From JAHQVK01 sp036788295 (GTDB taxonomy: Bacteria > Myxococcota > Kuafuiibacteriia > Kuafuiibacteriales > Kuafuiibacteriaceae): a stretch of DNA of 64,000 bases. The position numbers and the translations under genes were made by a program. Below the pieces are notes generated by a model. That model worked only from the letters and a program-made list of their open reading frames with translations, was not told the DNA's origin and did not search any database. Shown here piece by piece: positions 35,780 through 48,310 of the stretch; position 1 is the first letter of the stretch; every line of letters starts with the position of its first letter. The stretch covers positions 221,114-285,113 of the forward strand of contig DAIQNR010000001.1 in NCBI GenBank assembly GCA_036788295.1, given 5' to 3'.

Positions 35780-36367
35780 ATGTCTACGAAGCCCACCGAC
35801 GAGCTGCTCGATCACGAATATGATGGTATCCGCGAGTTCGACAACCCCATCCCCGCCTGGTGGACGTGGATGTGGATAGGGAGCATCGTGTTCTCCGCCG
35901 TCTATTTCGTCCACTACCACGTCGCCCAGACCGGGACCGGGGTGTTCGCCGCCTACGAGCAGGACATGGACAGCTGGCGGGTGATCGAAGCGGAGCAGCG
36001 CAAGGTCCTGCTCGCGAACGTCTCGGAAGACAGCCTCCGGATCTACATGAGGGATCAAGAAGCGGTGTCCGCGGGCGAAGAGAAGTTTGCCCAGCTCTGC
36101 GCGTCCTGCCACGGCCAGAAGGGCGAAGGCCTCGTCGGCCCGAACCTGACCGACCGCTTCTGGATCCACGGAGACGGCAGCCTTATGGCCATCCGCCAGG
36201 TCGTCGCCGAGGGGGTCGCCGAACAGGGCATGCCCGCTTGGGAGAAGATGGTGACACCCGAAGAGCTGGCCCAACTGGTGGGATACCTGGGGACGATCCG
36301 AAACACGAACGTCCCCGGCAAGGCTCCTCAGGGCGAGAAGGTCGAAGGCGAGTTCGCCCAGAACTGA
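35780..36367 (+). CDS. ccoP: cbb3 oxidase subunit III, single-haem CcoP
   Basis: A 195-aa membrane-anchored cytochrome c that passes electrons to CcoO/CcoN. The FixP N-terminal region is clear (YDGIREFDNPIPAWWTWM, then a helix at about 30-50), followed by a helical linker and one cytochrome c domain with haem motif CASCHG and the axial-ligand region EQGMPAW. Classical CcoP is about 300 aa with two haems; this one has one. A strong GGAGGAG lies 6 nt before the ATG at 35780. The C-terminus is disordered. Confidence 0.95.
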   Translation: MSTKPTDELLDHEYDGIREFDNPIPAWWTWMWIGSIVFSAVYFVHYHVAQTGTGVFAAYEQDMDSWRVIEAEQRKVLLANVSEDSLRIYMRDQEAVSAGEEKFAQLCASCHGQKGEGLVGPNLTDRFWIHGDGSLMAIRQVVAEGVAEQGMPAWEKMVTPEELAQLVGYLGTIRNTNVPGKAPQGEKVEGEFAQN

Positions 36368-36452
36368 GCGGGGCCGAGCCGGCCCGGCACCCTCGTGTCG
36401 GCACGACCCACGCCGTGAAGAGAGCGGACCCGGAGGGGCCCGAGGAGAAGAC

Positions 36453-37847
36453 ATGGACCAACGCATCAACGCCCCTGGCGCCGGGCCCGTGCTCACGACG
36501 CTGGGCCTGGACGGAAAGCGGATCTGGATGAGGCCCCGGCGCTCGAGCGGCCGCTTTCTCGACCGGCGAAAGGTGGTCGGCTACGGCTTGATCGTGGCCT
36601 TCCTGGTCCTGCCCTTCATCCCGGTGGGCGGCCACCCGGCGATCCTGCTCGACGTGGCTTCTCGCCGGTTTCACCTCTTTGGATTCACTTTCCATCCCAC
36701 CGACTCGGCGCTGCTGATGCTGCTGATGCTCAGCATCTTTCTTGGCGTCTTCTGGCTCACCGCCCTGTTTGGCCGGGTGTGGTGCGGTTGGGGCTGCCCG
36801 CAGACGGTGTACCTCGAGCTCGTCTTTCGCCCCATCGAGAACTTCTTCGAGGGCGGACCGGGCCGTCAGCGGCAGCTCGACAAGCAGCGGGGCTTTCTGC
36901 CACCCCCGGTTCGGCTCGCGAAGTACGGCGTCTTCTTGCTCATCGCCTTCGTGCTCGGAAACCAGTTCCTGTCCTACTTCGTGGGTTGGCAGACGCTCGC
37001 GACCTGGATGATGGCTTCCCCGTTCGAGCAGCCCGGGTCCTTCGCCATCATGGCCGTCACGACCGGCCTCGTGTTCTTCGACTTCGCCTACTTTCGCGAG
37101 CAGATGTGCACCGTCATCTGCCCGTACGCCCGCCTTCAGTCCGCCCTGCTCGACCGGCACTCCCTGATCGTCGGCTACGACACCCTCCGAGGCGAGGCGC
37201 GAAAGCGGGTCAAAGCGAGGCAAGAAGCGGACGGGAGCGGGGACTGCATCGACTGCGGAGCGTGCGTGACCACCTGCCCGACGGGCATCGACATCCGAGA
37301 CGGCCTTCAGCTCGAATGCATCGCCTGCACCCAATGCATCGACGCGTGCGACAACGTGATGGACAAGATCGGGAAGCCCCGGGGGCTCATCCGCTTGTCC
37401 TCGCAGCACGCGCTCGAGACCCGAGGCCGGTCGAAGATCCTGCGCCCTCGCGTGATCGCGTACCCGGTCATCATCGCAGGCCTGCTCACCACCCTGGGGT
37501 TCGCGATCGGAACGCAAGGCAACGCGGACGTCACCGTCTTGCGCCAGCTGAACGCGCCCTACGTCGTCGAAGGGAGCACGGTGCGAAACCAGCTGCGGGT
37601 GAAGATCGTCAACCGAGCGGGCGGGGATCGCAGCTATGGGCTCCGTTTCGAAGGAGCCGCCGGCGCCTCCATCCTCGCTCCGCAGTTTCCCTTGCGAGTC
37701 CGGCAGGGCGACTCGATGACGTCTCCCGTGTTCGTGACCCTCCCCAAAGAGGCGTTCACGAAGGGGCAGATTCCCATCAAGGTCCAGATCGACGACGGAG
37801 AAGGGTTCGCGACCGAGGTCCCGTTCCTGCTCCTCGGCCCGGAGTGA
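36453..37847 (+). CDS. ccoG: CcoG, cbb3 oxidase assembly ferredoxin-like protein
   Basis: A 464-aa polytopic membrane protein. CcoG/RdxA/FixG proteins are reported to reduce Cu(II) during CuB insertion into cbb3 oxidase. Four to five helices in the N-terminal half include FGRVWCGWGCPQTVY and EQMCTVICPYARLQS. Two 4Fe-4S motifs follow, CIDCGACVTTCP (about 268-279) and CIACTQCIDAC (about 290-300). A C-terminal immunoglobulin-like FixG domain (about 360-464) lies in the periplasm. GAGGAG precedes the ATG. The gene is followed 3 bp later by ccoH. Confidence 0.97.
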   Translation: MDQRINAPGAGPVLTTLGLDGKRIWMRPRRSSGRFLDRRKVVGYGLIVAFLVLPFIPVGGHPAILLDVASRRFHLFGFTFHPTDSALLMLLMLSIFLGVFWLTALFGRVWCGWGCPQTVYLELVFRPIENFFEGGPGRQRQLDKQRGFLPPPVRLAKYGVFLLIAFVLGNQFLSYFVGWQTLATWMMASPFEQPGSFAIMAVTTGLVFFDFAYFREQMCTVICPYARLQSALLDRHSLIVGYDTLRGEARKRVKARQEADGSGDCIDCGACVTTCPTGIDIRDGLQLECIACTQCIDACDNVMDKIGKPRGLIRLSSQHALETRGRSKILRPRVIAYPVIIAGLLTTLGFAIGTQGNADVTVLRQLNAPYVVEGSTVRNQLRVKIVNRAGGDRSYGLRFEGAAGASILAPQFPLRVRQGDSMTSPVFVTLPKEAFTKGQIPIKVQIDDGEGFATEVPFLLLGPE

Positions 37848-37850
37848 ACC

Positions 37851-38321
37851 ATGCTGCGCTTCTTGAGAAATGGAGGGTGGTTTCCCCTCTTTTTGGTAAG
37901 CCTGCTGCTCGTCTCGGTCGGCGCGAACATCTATCTGATGATCCGGGCCACCAACGACCCGAGCTTCGCCATCGAGCCCGACTACTACGCGAAGGCGGTG
38001 GCTTGGGACGACCTGCAGGCGGAGCGCGCGGCGAGCGAAGCGCTCGGCTGGAGCCTGTCGGTGGAGCCGGTGGCGACCGGCATCCGGGCCCGGCTCACCG
38101 ATGCGCTCTCTCGGCCGATCGACGGGGCTCAGCTCGCCCTCGAGGCCTTTCCGAACGCGAAGGCCTCCGAGCGCACCGCGGCCATCCTCCTTCCTAGGGG
38201 CGGGGGGACCTACGAGCTCCCTCGGGTGCTCGGCCGAGGGACCGGCACCCTCTGGGAGCTGCGGTTCGTCGCCACGCTCGACAGCAAGAAGTTCCTTCAC
38301 GTCACGAGGCTCGAGCTGTGA
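37851..38321 (+). CDS. ccoH: FixH/CcoH family oxidase assembly protein
   Basis: A 156-aa protein with one N-terminal helix (about 10-32, GGWFPLFLVSLLLVSVGANI) and a periplasmic domain with the family pattern: NDPSFAIEPDYYAKAVAWDD, then the beta-rich GTLWELRFVA. It is required for assembly or stability of the cbb3 complex in other bacteria. GGAG within the end of ccoG serves the ATG at 37851. Its stop overlaps the GTG of the next gene. Confidence 0.92.
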   Translation: MLRFLRNGGWFPLFLVSLLLVSVGANIYLMIRATNDPSFAIEPDYYAKAVAWDDLQAERAASEALGWSLSVEPVATGIRARLTDALSRPIDGAQLALEAFPNAKASERTAAILLPRGGGTYELPRVLGRGTGTLWELRFVATLDSKKFLHVTRLEL

Positions 38322-38992
38322 TCGAGCTGCTCGCTGGGGTGCTCGTGGCGAGCGCGGTGGGCAGCCTACACTGCATCGGCATGTGCGGCGGCTTCGTCGC
38401 CTTCTACGCCGGAGCCGACCAGCGCCCCTCGCCCTGGCCTCACCTCGCCTACAACGGGGGTCGCCTCGCCACCTATGTGGGGCTCGGCGCCGCCGCCGGC
38501 GCGGTCGGCGCCGCGCTCGACCTGGCCGGAGCCGCGGGTGGGCTCACCCGGACCGCCGCGCTCGTCGCCGGGACGCTGATGCTCGCGTGGGGCGCGGTGC
38601 TGCTCTTCGACCACCTGACCGGGCGGTCGTCGGCCGCCGCGCCTCGGTGGCTGACGACCGTGCTCGGCCGGCTCGCCCCCGGGCTCGGCCGCCGTCCCCC
38701 CCTGGTCCGCGCGCTCTTCCTCGGGCTCGCCTCGACCTTGCTGCCCTGCGGGTGGTTGTATGGGTTTGCCGCCGCCGCGGCCGGCACCGGGGGAGCAGGC
38801 AGCGGAGCCCTGGTGATGCTCTTCTTCTGGGCGGGAACGCTGCCGGCGATGCTCTTCGCCGGCGTCTCGATGCGGTGGGCCGCCCGGGCGCTCGGACCCA
38901 AGCTCGGGCTGCTGATGCCGCTGCTGCTTCTGCTCATCGGCCTGACCACGCTCGCCGGCCGGAGCCCAAGCTGGCCCGGTGCGCTCGGATGA
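38318..38992 (+). CDS. Sulfite exporter TauE/SafE-type membrane protein of the cco locus
   Basis: A 224-aa protein with about six helices. The two half-repeats start with GSLHCIGMCGGF (about 15-26) and STLLPCGWLYGF; the paired Cys residues suggest thiol or copper chemistry, as in DsbD/UreH-like membrane domains. Genes of this type lie between ccoH and ccoI in many proteobacteria and are linked to copper supply or maturation; the exact reaction is not settled. GTG start at 38318 overlapping the ccoH stop; its own stop overlaps the ccoI ATG. Confidence 0.9.
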   Translation: MIELLAGVLVASAVGSLHCIGMCGGFVAFYAGADQRPSPWPHLAYNGGRLATYVGLGAAAGAVGAALDLAGAAGGLTRTAALVAGTLMLAWGAVLLFDHLTGRSSAAAPRWLTTVLGRLAPGLGRRPPLVRALFLGLASTLLPCGWLYGFAAAAAGTGGAGSGALVMLFFWAGTLPAMLFAGVSMRWAARALGPKLGLLMPLLLLLIGLTTLAGRSPSWPGALG

Positions 38993-41493
38993 GCGCGACG
39001 GCGGCCAAGGAGCGCCCCACGCCCTGCGCCCACTGCGGCTTGCCGGTGGCCCTCCCCGGTCCCCGCGCCGCAGATGCGTCCCTGCGCGCACCTCCCGCCG
39101 AGGGCGCCGGCGGAGCCGGGCTCGACCCATCGCTGGGCGGCGAGCTCCGCTTCTGCTGTTCCGGCTGCGAGACGGTGTACCAGGTCATCCACGCCGCAGG
39201 GTTCGAGGCGTACTACGACCTTCGCGACGCCGAGCCCAAGCGGCCGGCCGCCACCGTGGCCCGGACCTTCGACGAGCTCGACGACCCCGATTTCCTCGCC
39301 CACCACGCCAGCCCTCGCCCCGACGGCGCGCTGCGGGTCGGACTCTACCTAGAAGGAATCCACTGCTCGGCCTGCCTCTGGCTCATCGAGAAGGCGCTGA
39401 CCCGGGTGCCGGGGGTCGCCGAGGCCCGCCTCGCTTTCGCCCGGGGCCGGCTCGATCTCACCTACTTCCCGAGCGAAGTCGCGCTTTCGCGGCTCGCCCG
39501 GTTGCTCAGTGGACTCGGCTACGTCCCCCACCCCGTACGGGGGCAGAGAACGAGGGGCGAGGCGCTCGAGACCCGGCGCCTGCTCACCCGCATCGGGCTG
39601 TCGTTCGCGGTCGCCGGGAACGTCATGCTCATGGCGCTCGCCCTGTACGGGGGCTGGCTGTCCGGAATGGATCCGGAGCACGAGCGGCTGTTTCGGTGGG
39701 CGAGCCTGCTCGTCACGCTCCCTTCGATTCTCTACGCTGCCGCCCCGTTCTTTCACGGGGCTCTTCAGGGCTTGAGATCGGGGGTGCTCCACATGGATCT
39801 CCCCATCTCGATCGGGCTTCTCGCTGGGTTTCTTGGCGGGCTGTACAACACGGTCCGGGACCAAGGGGAGATCTATTTCGACTCGGTGACCGCCCTCATC
39901 TTTCTTCTTCTCGTCGGTCGATTCCTTCAGCTCAGGCAGCAGCGGCGGGCAGCGGAGAGCTCGGAGCTGCTGTACGCGCTCACCCCGGCGTTCGCCCGGC
40001 GGCTCGGGCCCAAGGGCGAAACCCAAGAAGTCCCGCTCGAGTCGATACGGCCGGGCGACCGGCTCGAGGTCGCCCCGGGCGAGCTGTTTCCCACCGACGG
40101 GGCGGTCTTGGCCGGCCGATCCTCGGCCGACTGCTCGCTGCTCACCGGCGAGCCGCTCCCGGTCACCGTCGGTCCGGGCGACCCGGTCCACGGGGGAACG
40201 AAAAACCTCGAGGCCCAGCTCATGATGGAAGCCCGGGTCGAGGCCCGTTCGTCTCGGGTGGGCCGCATCGCCGACAGGGTGGCCGCCGCCGCCGAAGGCC
40301 GATCCCCCGTGGTGCGGCTCGCCGACCGGGTGGCTGGTTGGTTCGTGGCCGTGGTGCTCCTGCTCGCCGTGGGCACGTTTTCGGCGTGGTCGGTGCTCGA
40401 TCCTGGCCACGCGCTCGATCACGCCGTCGCCCTGCTGGTCGTGAGCTGCCCGTGCGCGCTCGGGCTCGCCACCCCGCTCGCCATCACCGCCGCTGTGGGC
40501 AAGGCGGCCCGGCGAGGCATCCTCGTTCGGTCGGGCGCGGCGCTCGAATCGCTCGGCCGGCTCCGCAGCGGAACCGTGTTCTTCGACAAGACCGGCACCT
40601 TGACCCACGGCCGCATGGAGTTGGCCCGGTTCGACGGCCCAGCGTGGGTCCGGCCCCTCGTGGCCTCGGCCGAGCAGGGCACGAGCCATCCGGTGGGGCG
40701 CGCCCTGCGCACCGCCCTGCAGGACGGCGACACCGAGGCGCCCGAGTCGGTGGAGACCACCGCCGGCGGCGGCCTCGTCGCTCAGGTCGGAGGTCGGAAG
40801 ATCGCGGTGGGCAGCCCCGCGTTCGTTCGGAGCCAGGCCCTGTTCGATCCCAGGGTCGATGAGGACACCGAGGCGCTGGTCGCCGAGGCCCTGACGCCGG
40901 TTTGGGTCGCGGTGGACGGGCGGGTGGTGGCGCTCGCGGGGCTCGCCGACCAAGTTCGGCCGGAAGCCCCAGCTTGCGTCGCCGCGCTCACCCAGCGCGG
41001 CTTCGACGTCGAGATCCTCTCTGGCGACCACCCAGCGGTGGCCGTGGCCGTGGGCCGGCAGCTCGGGCTCTCCGAGCACCAAAGCCACGGAGGCTTGAGC
41101 CCCGAAGACAAGCTCAGTCGGGTCGAGGCGGCGCTCGCTCGGGGTCCGGTGGTGATGGTGGGGGACGGGGTAAACGACGCCGCCGCGCTCGCTGCGGCCA
41201 CCGTCGGGGTCGCGGTGCACGGCGGGGCCGAGACCTGCTTCATGGCCGCCGACGTGTTCCTCCAGCGCCCGGGCGTCGCCCCGCTGCTTCAGCTGTTCGA
41301 GGGGGCGCGCCGGACCTACGGGCGAATCCGAGGCAACATCCTCTTCTCGCTGGGCTACAACGTCGTCGGAGTGAGCCTCGCCGCGGCCGGGCTGCTCCAT
41401 CCGCTCGCTGCCGCCCTGCTCATGCCGGTCAGCTCGCTGGTGGTCGTGAGCGGCGCGTTCGGGTTTCGATTCGCCGACCAGGAACCGAACTGA
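38989..41493 (+). CDS. ccoI: CcoI, copper-translocating P1B-type ATPase for cbb3 biogenesis
   Basis: An 834-aa Cu+ pump that supplies copper to the oxidase. The N-terminus has the CcoI-type cysteine domain (CAHCGLP, then FCCSGCETVY), followed by a metal-binding HMA domain with GIHCSACLW. Eight helices, the actuator region and the copper-site SCPCALGLATPLA come next, then the phosphorylation motif DKTGTLTHG, the HP of TSHPVGRAL, and the hinge GDGVNDAAAL. All catalytic residues are present. The ATG overlaps the upstream stop and the TGA overlaps the ccoS ATG, so the end of the operon is tightly coupled. Confidence 0.97.
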   Translation: MSATAAKERPTPCAHCGLPVALPGPRAADASLRAPPAEGAGGAGLDPSLGGELRFCCSGCETVYQVIHAAGFEAYYDLRDAEPKRPAATVARTFDELDDPDFLAHHASPRPDGALRVGLYLEGIHCSACLWLIEKALTRVPGVAEARLAFARGRLDLTYFPSEVALSRLARLLSGLGYVPHPVRGQRTRGEALETRRLLTRIGLSFAVAGNVMLMALALYGGWLSGMDPEHERLFRWASLLVTLPSILYAAAPFFHGALQGLRSGVLHMDLPISIGLLAGFLGGLYNTVRDQGEIYFDSVTALIFLLLVGRFLQLRQQRRAAESSELLYALTPAFARRLGPKGETQEVPLESIRPGDRLEVAPGELFPTDGAVLAGRSSADCSLLTGEPLPVTVGPGDPVHGGTKNLEAQLMMEARVEARSSRVGRIADRVAAAAEGRSPVVRLADRVAGWFVAVVLLLAVGTFSAWSVLDPGHALDHAVALLVVSCPCALGLATPLAITAAVGKAARRGILVRSGAALESLGRLRSGTVFFDKTGTLTHGRMELARFDGPAWVRPLVASAEQGTSHPVGRALRTALQDGDTEAPESVETTAGGGLVAQVGGRKIAVGSPAFVRSQALFDPRVDEDTEALVAEALTPVWVAVDGRVVALAGLADQVRPEAPACVAALTQRGFDVEILSGDHPAVAVAVGRQLGLSEHQSHGGLSPEDKLSRVEAALARGPVVMVGDGVNDAAALAAATVGVAVHGGAETCFMAADVFLQRPGVAPLLQLFEGARRTYGRIRGNILFSLGYNVVGVSLAAAGLLHPLAAALLMPVSSLVVVSGAFGFRFADQEPN

Positions 41494-41672
41494 TGTCCGT
41501 CCTCTTCCTCGTGCTCCCGCTCGCTCTGGTCATCGGCGCCGCCGCGGTGGCCGCCTTCGTGTGGGTGGTTCGAGACGGGCAATTCGATGACCTCGACTCG
41601 CCTTCGGTTCGCATGCTCCACGACCACGCCGAAGCGGCGCCCAAGACCGAACCGCCCGAGAAGGACCGCTGA
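41493..41672 (+). CDS. ccoS: CcoS, cbb3 oxidase assembly protein
   Basis: A 59-aa protein with one helix (about 3-27, VLFLVLPLALVIGAAAVAAFVWVV) followed by the CcoS hallmark GQFDDLDSPSVRML. CcoS is needed for cofactor insertion into CcoN. It overlaps ccoI by 1 bp, is the last gene of the cco locus and ends 24 bp before the convergent kinase gene, with no terminator visible between. Confidence 0.93.
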   Translation: MSVLFLVLPLALVIGAAAVAAFVWVVRDGQFDDLDSPSVRMLHDHAEAAPKTEPPEKDR

Positions 41673-41696
41673 CCGGCGAGAGCCGCAGCGGTCCCG

Positions 41697-43550
41697 TCAC
41701 TTGAGGTCGTCGACCTTCGTCTGCACCGGGTTCTCGGCGGTGCTCTGGCAAGGTGGCTTGCTTCCGTCGGGGCACCGTCGAACGCTGGGCTTCGACCGCC
41801 GCATCAAGGTGCCGACCACGTTGCGGTCCTCGGCGAGGGAGGTCTCCGCTTCGGCGTCGGCGTAGCCCCGCTTCTCGAACCGGAAGGTCAAGCGTTCGTC
41901 GGAGCGAGGCAGATCGATGTCGAACGGCGTCACCCCGGCCTGCCTTCCTCCTTGCCACACCGTCGCGCCGCTCGGCTCCGACCGAAGCCGAAGGGTCACC
42001 TTCGCCGGCAGAGGCGGGGGCTCGGGGCGGGGCCGCACCGACGGTTCCTTCGGGCGCGCCTTGGGGATCTCCTCCGGCTCGGTGACAGCGGCCGGTTCCG
42101 GCGGCTTTTCTTCTTCGATGCTCGGCAGGGTTGGGGTCGGGCGCTCGTCGAGCGCGAGGCCGGGAGGCTCGTTGGCGGGCGGATCGAGCGCGTCCACCTG
42201 CAGCACCTGCGTGGTCCCGATCCCGGCCCCCACCACCGCCGCCGCGCCCACGACCACCACCACCGCCGCCGCGCCGATCCACGGCAGCGCCGACCGCTGC
42301 CGGGGCCGCGTCGGCTCGGCGTCGGTCACCGGCTGCGTCGCCGACATCGAGGTGGGCGACGCCCCCGGGGCGGCGAACCCGGCGGCGCCGGCCATGGCCG
42401 GGGCGGTCGACTGCTCGGCTCCAGGCAGCGCGAAGGTCGGACCGTGGGTCGAGCCAGAGAGGCCCGCGGAGAGGTCCCCCGGCACCCGGTCCGCCGGCGG
42501 GAGCCCCGACGGGGTGTACGCAGACGAAGCACCGGGCACCACCTCGGTCGGTAGCGCACCGGACAGGTGCGGAGCCGGCCCCACCGACGAGAAACGCCCC
42601 ACGTCGGTGGGGATCGCCTGCGGACCGGTGACCGCCCGCTCGTACTGTTCGAGCTCGGCCTGTAGCTCGGTCACCTGCTGCTGGCGCCGGTCGGGGTGCT
42701 TCTCGAGCGCCCGCATCACGATCACCTCGAGCCGCGGATCGATGCTCCGATTGCCGGCGACCTCCGCAAACGGCCTCGGCGCCTCGGAGATGTGCTTGAG
42801 AAGCAGGCCGACGGCGGTGTCGGAGATGAACGGGGGCTTGCCGGTGAGCAGCTCGTACAGCACCACCCCGAGCGCATAGATGTCCGCGCGGTAGTCGATG
42901 GGCTTTCCTTCGGCTTGCTCGGGCGACATGTACTTCGGGGTGCCGAAGATCATGCCGGTCTGGGTGAGCGTCCCCGCCGATTCGGAGTCGGCGAGTTTCG
43001 CCACTCCGAAGTCGAGCACCTTCACCCAGTCCTTCTCACCGCCCAGCTCGGACAGGAAGATGTTGTCCGGCTTGAGGTCGCGGTGAATGATCCCGGCCCC
43101 GTGGGCGTCCGCGAGCGACGAGCACACCTGGCGGAGGATACGGGAGGCCCGAGGCCCAGGCAGCGCCCCCTCTTTTCGGAGCACCTGGGTCAAGGTGGAA
43201 CCCTTGAGGTACTCCATCACGATGTAGAGGCGCTCCTCACCGTCGTCGTCGTCCACCCGACCGTAGTCGTAGATCGTCACCGTGTTCGGGTGGGACATGC
43301 GAGAGATCGCCCTCGCCTCCTGTTCGAAGCGCTTGACCGCGACCTCGTCCTCGGCGAGCTTCGAGAGCAGCACCTTCACCGCCACCTTTCGGTCGATGGG
43401 CTCTTGGTTCGCGATGTAGACCGACCCCATCCCCCCTTCGCCGATCTTCTTCAGCATCTTGTACTTGCCGGCGATGCGGGTCCCGAGCAGACGGTCGGGT
43501 CGCAGCCGGCCTCTCGGGGCGGAAGGCGGAATGGGGGGCGCTTCGGACAC
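41697..43550 (-). CDS. Hanks-type Ser/Thr protein kinase with C-terminal PEGA domain
   Basis: A 617-aa membrane-anchored kinase. The catalytic domain spans about 26-287: IGEGGMGSVY (P-loop), VAVKVL (Lys), HRDLKPDN (catalytic loop near 154), DFGVAKL and GTPKYMSPEQA. A Ser/Pro-rich linker, a TM helix (about 420-446) and a proline-rich stretch lead to a PEGA domain (about 515-567, SEPSGATVWQGG), expected outside the cytoplasmic membrane. The GTG at 43550 has GAGAGGAG about 9 nt upstream, which decides the start. It ends the run secA-nadD-kinase; a PP2C phosphatase upstream in the same run could reverse its action (inference). The 204 bp before it (43551-43754) hold nothing recognisable. Confidence 0.95.
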   Translation of the reverse strand: MSEAPPIPPSAPRGRLRPDRLLGTRIAGKYKMLKKIGEGGMGSVYIANQEPIDRKVAVKVLLSKLAEDEVAVKRFEQEARAISRMSHPNTVTIYDYGRVDDDDGEERLYIVMEYLKGSTLTQVLRKEGALPGPRASRILRQVCSSLADAHGAGIIHRDLKPDNIFLSELGGEKDWVKVLDFGVAKLADSESAGTLTQTGMIFGTPKYMSPEQAEGKPIDYRADIYALGVVLYELLTGKPPFISDTAVGLLLKHISEAPRPFAEVAGNRSIDPRLEVIVMRALEKHPDRRQQQVTELQAELEQYERAVTGPQAIPTDVGRFSSVGPAPHLSGALPTEVVPGASSAYTPSGLPPADRVPGDLSAGLSGSTHGPTFALPGAEQSTAPAMAGAAGFAAPGASPTSMSATQPVTDAEPTRPRQRSALPWIGAAAVVVVVGAAAVVGAGIGTTQVLQVDALDPPANEPPGLALDERPTPTLPSIEEEKPPEPAAVTEPEEIPKARPKEPSVRPRPEPPPLPAKVTLRLRSEPSGATVWQGGRQAGVTPFDIDLPRSDERLTFRFEKRGYADAEAETSLAEDRNVVGTLMRRSKPSVRRCPDGSKPPCQSTAENPVQTKVDDLK

Positions 43551-43754
43551 GGCGTCGGCTCCTCTCGTGGCATCGAACGGCCGAGGTCGTCGGCCGCCTG
43601 CCCTGCGCTCGGTTCGGGCTCTCGAACCTACTGCGGCCGGGCCCACGTCGCTTCGGCCCTGCCTCGTGCGACCCGAGGCCCGGTCCGCGCCGGGTCGAAG
43701 AGCCGCATCGCCCGTCCGTCGCCGGTGGAGTATCGAACCGGCCAGGAACCGCTG

Positions 43755-44386
43755 TCAACGCGGCACGTAGAGACCGTTCTGGTCGATGTAGTCGGCCACC
43801 GCGGGAACGAGCATGCGCCGACGCTCGCCGGGGCTCGCCGCCCGAGCCGCCGACGAGCTGACCGCCCCCACCTCCGGGACCCCTTCGCTCACCCCGACGA
43901 AGTCGATCCCGGGCCGCGGGGCGACGACCCGCGGCACGCCCTCGAGCCGCTCAGGGTCCTTCCAGCGCCCCTCTGCGAGGTCGCGAGCGGTGTCGGCACC
44001 GAGCAGAAGACCAAACTGGATGTCGGGATGCCGGGCGCGGAGAAACGCGACCAGGTCCGCCGTGCCGAGCGCTTCGGGGCTCTCGCTCGAGCCGCGCTGC
44101 CCGCTCCTCGCCTCGGCGAGCTCGCGCTCGGCCTCCACGACCGTGACCCCAGGGATGTCGCAAAAGCCGAGCCGGCACATCGCGAGCCGGTGGCGATAGG
44201 GGGACAGACCGGCTTTCTCCGGGTAGGCGTGGCGAAACACCGGCACCACCCAAACCCCGTCGAGCGCCCCTCCCATGTCCGGGTGAAAGCGCTTCGAAGC
44301 CGCCCAGGCCACGAGACCGCGATGCCCAGCGTCCCCGGTGGGCGGGTCGCCGCTCAGGCCGAACAGGAGCACCCGCTCCATCTCCG

Positions 44387-44390
<4 letters not shown>
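43755..44390 (-). CDS. nadD: Nicotinate-nucleotide adenylyltransferase, divergent motif
   Basis: A 211-aa nucleotidyltransferase-fold protein likely to convert nicotinate mononucleotide and ATP to deamido-NAD. The usual GGTFDPPHxGH is altered to GLSGDPPTGDAGH (about 11-23) with the second His kept (His23), and the C-terminal SSTxIR is SSSAAR. FGLLLGADTARDLAEGRW and the end YIDQNGLY match NadD well. The ATG at 44390 overlaps the secA stop (ATGA). Because of the altered first motif, a change of specificity cannot be excluded. Confidence 0.85.
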
Positions 44391-47350
<2,960 letters not shown>

Positions 47351-47530
47351 GTCGTGGTCCGATTCCGAGGCGCGTCCCGGCGGAGACCGAAGTGGTCCCC
47401 GGCCGAAACGGGCCCGAGACTGCGGGCGCCGCCGATGCCGCGCCCACCGCCCTGCCTTGTGGGGGCAACGCCCTCGGTGGTCAAGAATATCACCCCCCGG
47501 GGCCTTCGGCCACCGGGCCACCGGAGCGGA

Positions 47531-48310
47531 TCACTCCTCGCCGTTGACGTATGCGAGCACGACCGTGATGTTGTCGTCTCCGCCGCGCTCGTTGGCGAGG
47601 GCGATGAGCTCCCGAGGAGCGTCCCGAAGGAACGAGTCGAAGACCACATCCCGAATCTCGGTCTGGGACACGAGGTTCGCGAGCCCATCGCTGCAGAGCA
47701 CGTACACGTCGCCCTCTTGGACGGGGACGACCATCGTGTCCACGGCGACGTCCTCCTCGAAGCCCACCGACCGGGTGATGATGTGGCGAAAGCGGCTGAG
47801 GCGGGCCTGCTCGGGGGTGATGAGCCCGGCCTTCAGCTGCTCGTTCACCAGGGAGTGGTCATCCGAGAGCTGCTCGATTCGACCGTCGCGGATCAGGTAG
47901 GCGCGGCTGTCCCCGACGTGTCCGAAGAACGCGTAGCTGTCCACGAACGCCATTCCGGTCACGGTCGTCCCCATCCCCTGCAGCTCTGGCTCAGCCTGGG
48001 CCTTGTGGAAGATGGCGGCGCAAGCCTGCTTGACCGCTTTCGGCAGCATCATGAACGCTGGGTGCTGCTCGATCGCGCCCTTGAAGGGCCGCCCGTTCAC
48101 CAGCTGCCCGCGATCCCCCTGCACGACGGCCTGGATGGTCGAGACCGCCATCTCCGAGGCCATCTCCCCGCCGAGGTGACCGCCCATCCCGTCCGCGACG
48201 ACGTACAGCAAGCTGTCGTCGTCCACGAGGTAGCTGTCCTCGTTGTGGTCCCGGCGCATGCCGACGTCGGTCAGCCCGAACGACAGGATCTTGACTCGCT
48301 TCTCGCCCAC
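47531..48310 (-). CDS. PP2C-family Ser/Thr protein phosphatase
   Basis: A 259-aa cytoplasmic metal-dependent phosphatase of the PrpC/Stp type. The metal-binding motifs are intact: RRDHNEDSY, VADGMGGHLGGE, GTTVTGM, GHVGDSRAY, LCSDGLANLV and GGDDNITVVL. GTG start at 48310. It should dephosphorylate substrates of Hanks-type kinases; one such kinase lies three genes downstream in the same orientation (41697-43550). It is 141 bp from recN and 180 bp from secA, so it may have its own promoter, though none stands out. Confidence 0.96.
   Translation of the reverse strand: MGEKRVKILSFGLTDVGMRRDHNEDSYLVDDDSLLYVVADGMGGHLGGEMASEMAVSTIQAVVQGDRGQLVNGRPFKGAIEQHPAFMMLPKAVKQACAAIFHKAQAEPELQGMGTTVTGMAFVDSYAFFGHVGDSRAYLIRDGRIEQLSDDHSLVNEQLKAGLITPEQARLSRFRHIITRSVGFEEDVAVDTMVVPVQEGDVYVLCSDGLANLVSQTEIRDVVFDSFLRDAPRELIALANERGGDDNITVVLAYVNGEE

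Noticed and set aside
36183..38300. A 705-codon minus-strand frame across ccoP, ccoG and ccoH
   Set aside because: The plus strand carries certain haem, iron-sulfur and membrane motifs; the antisense product has none.
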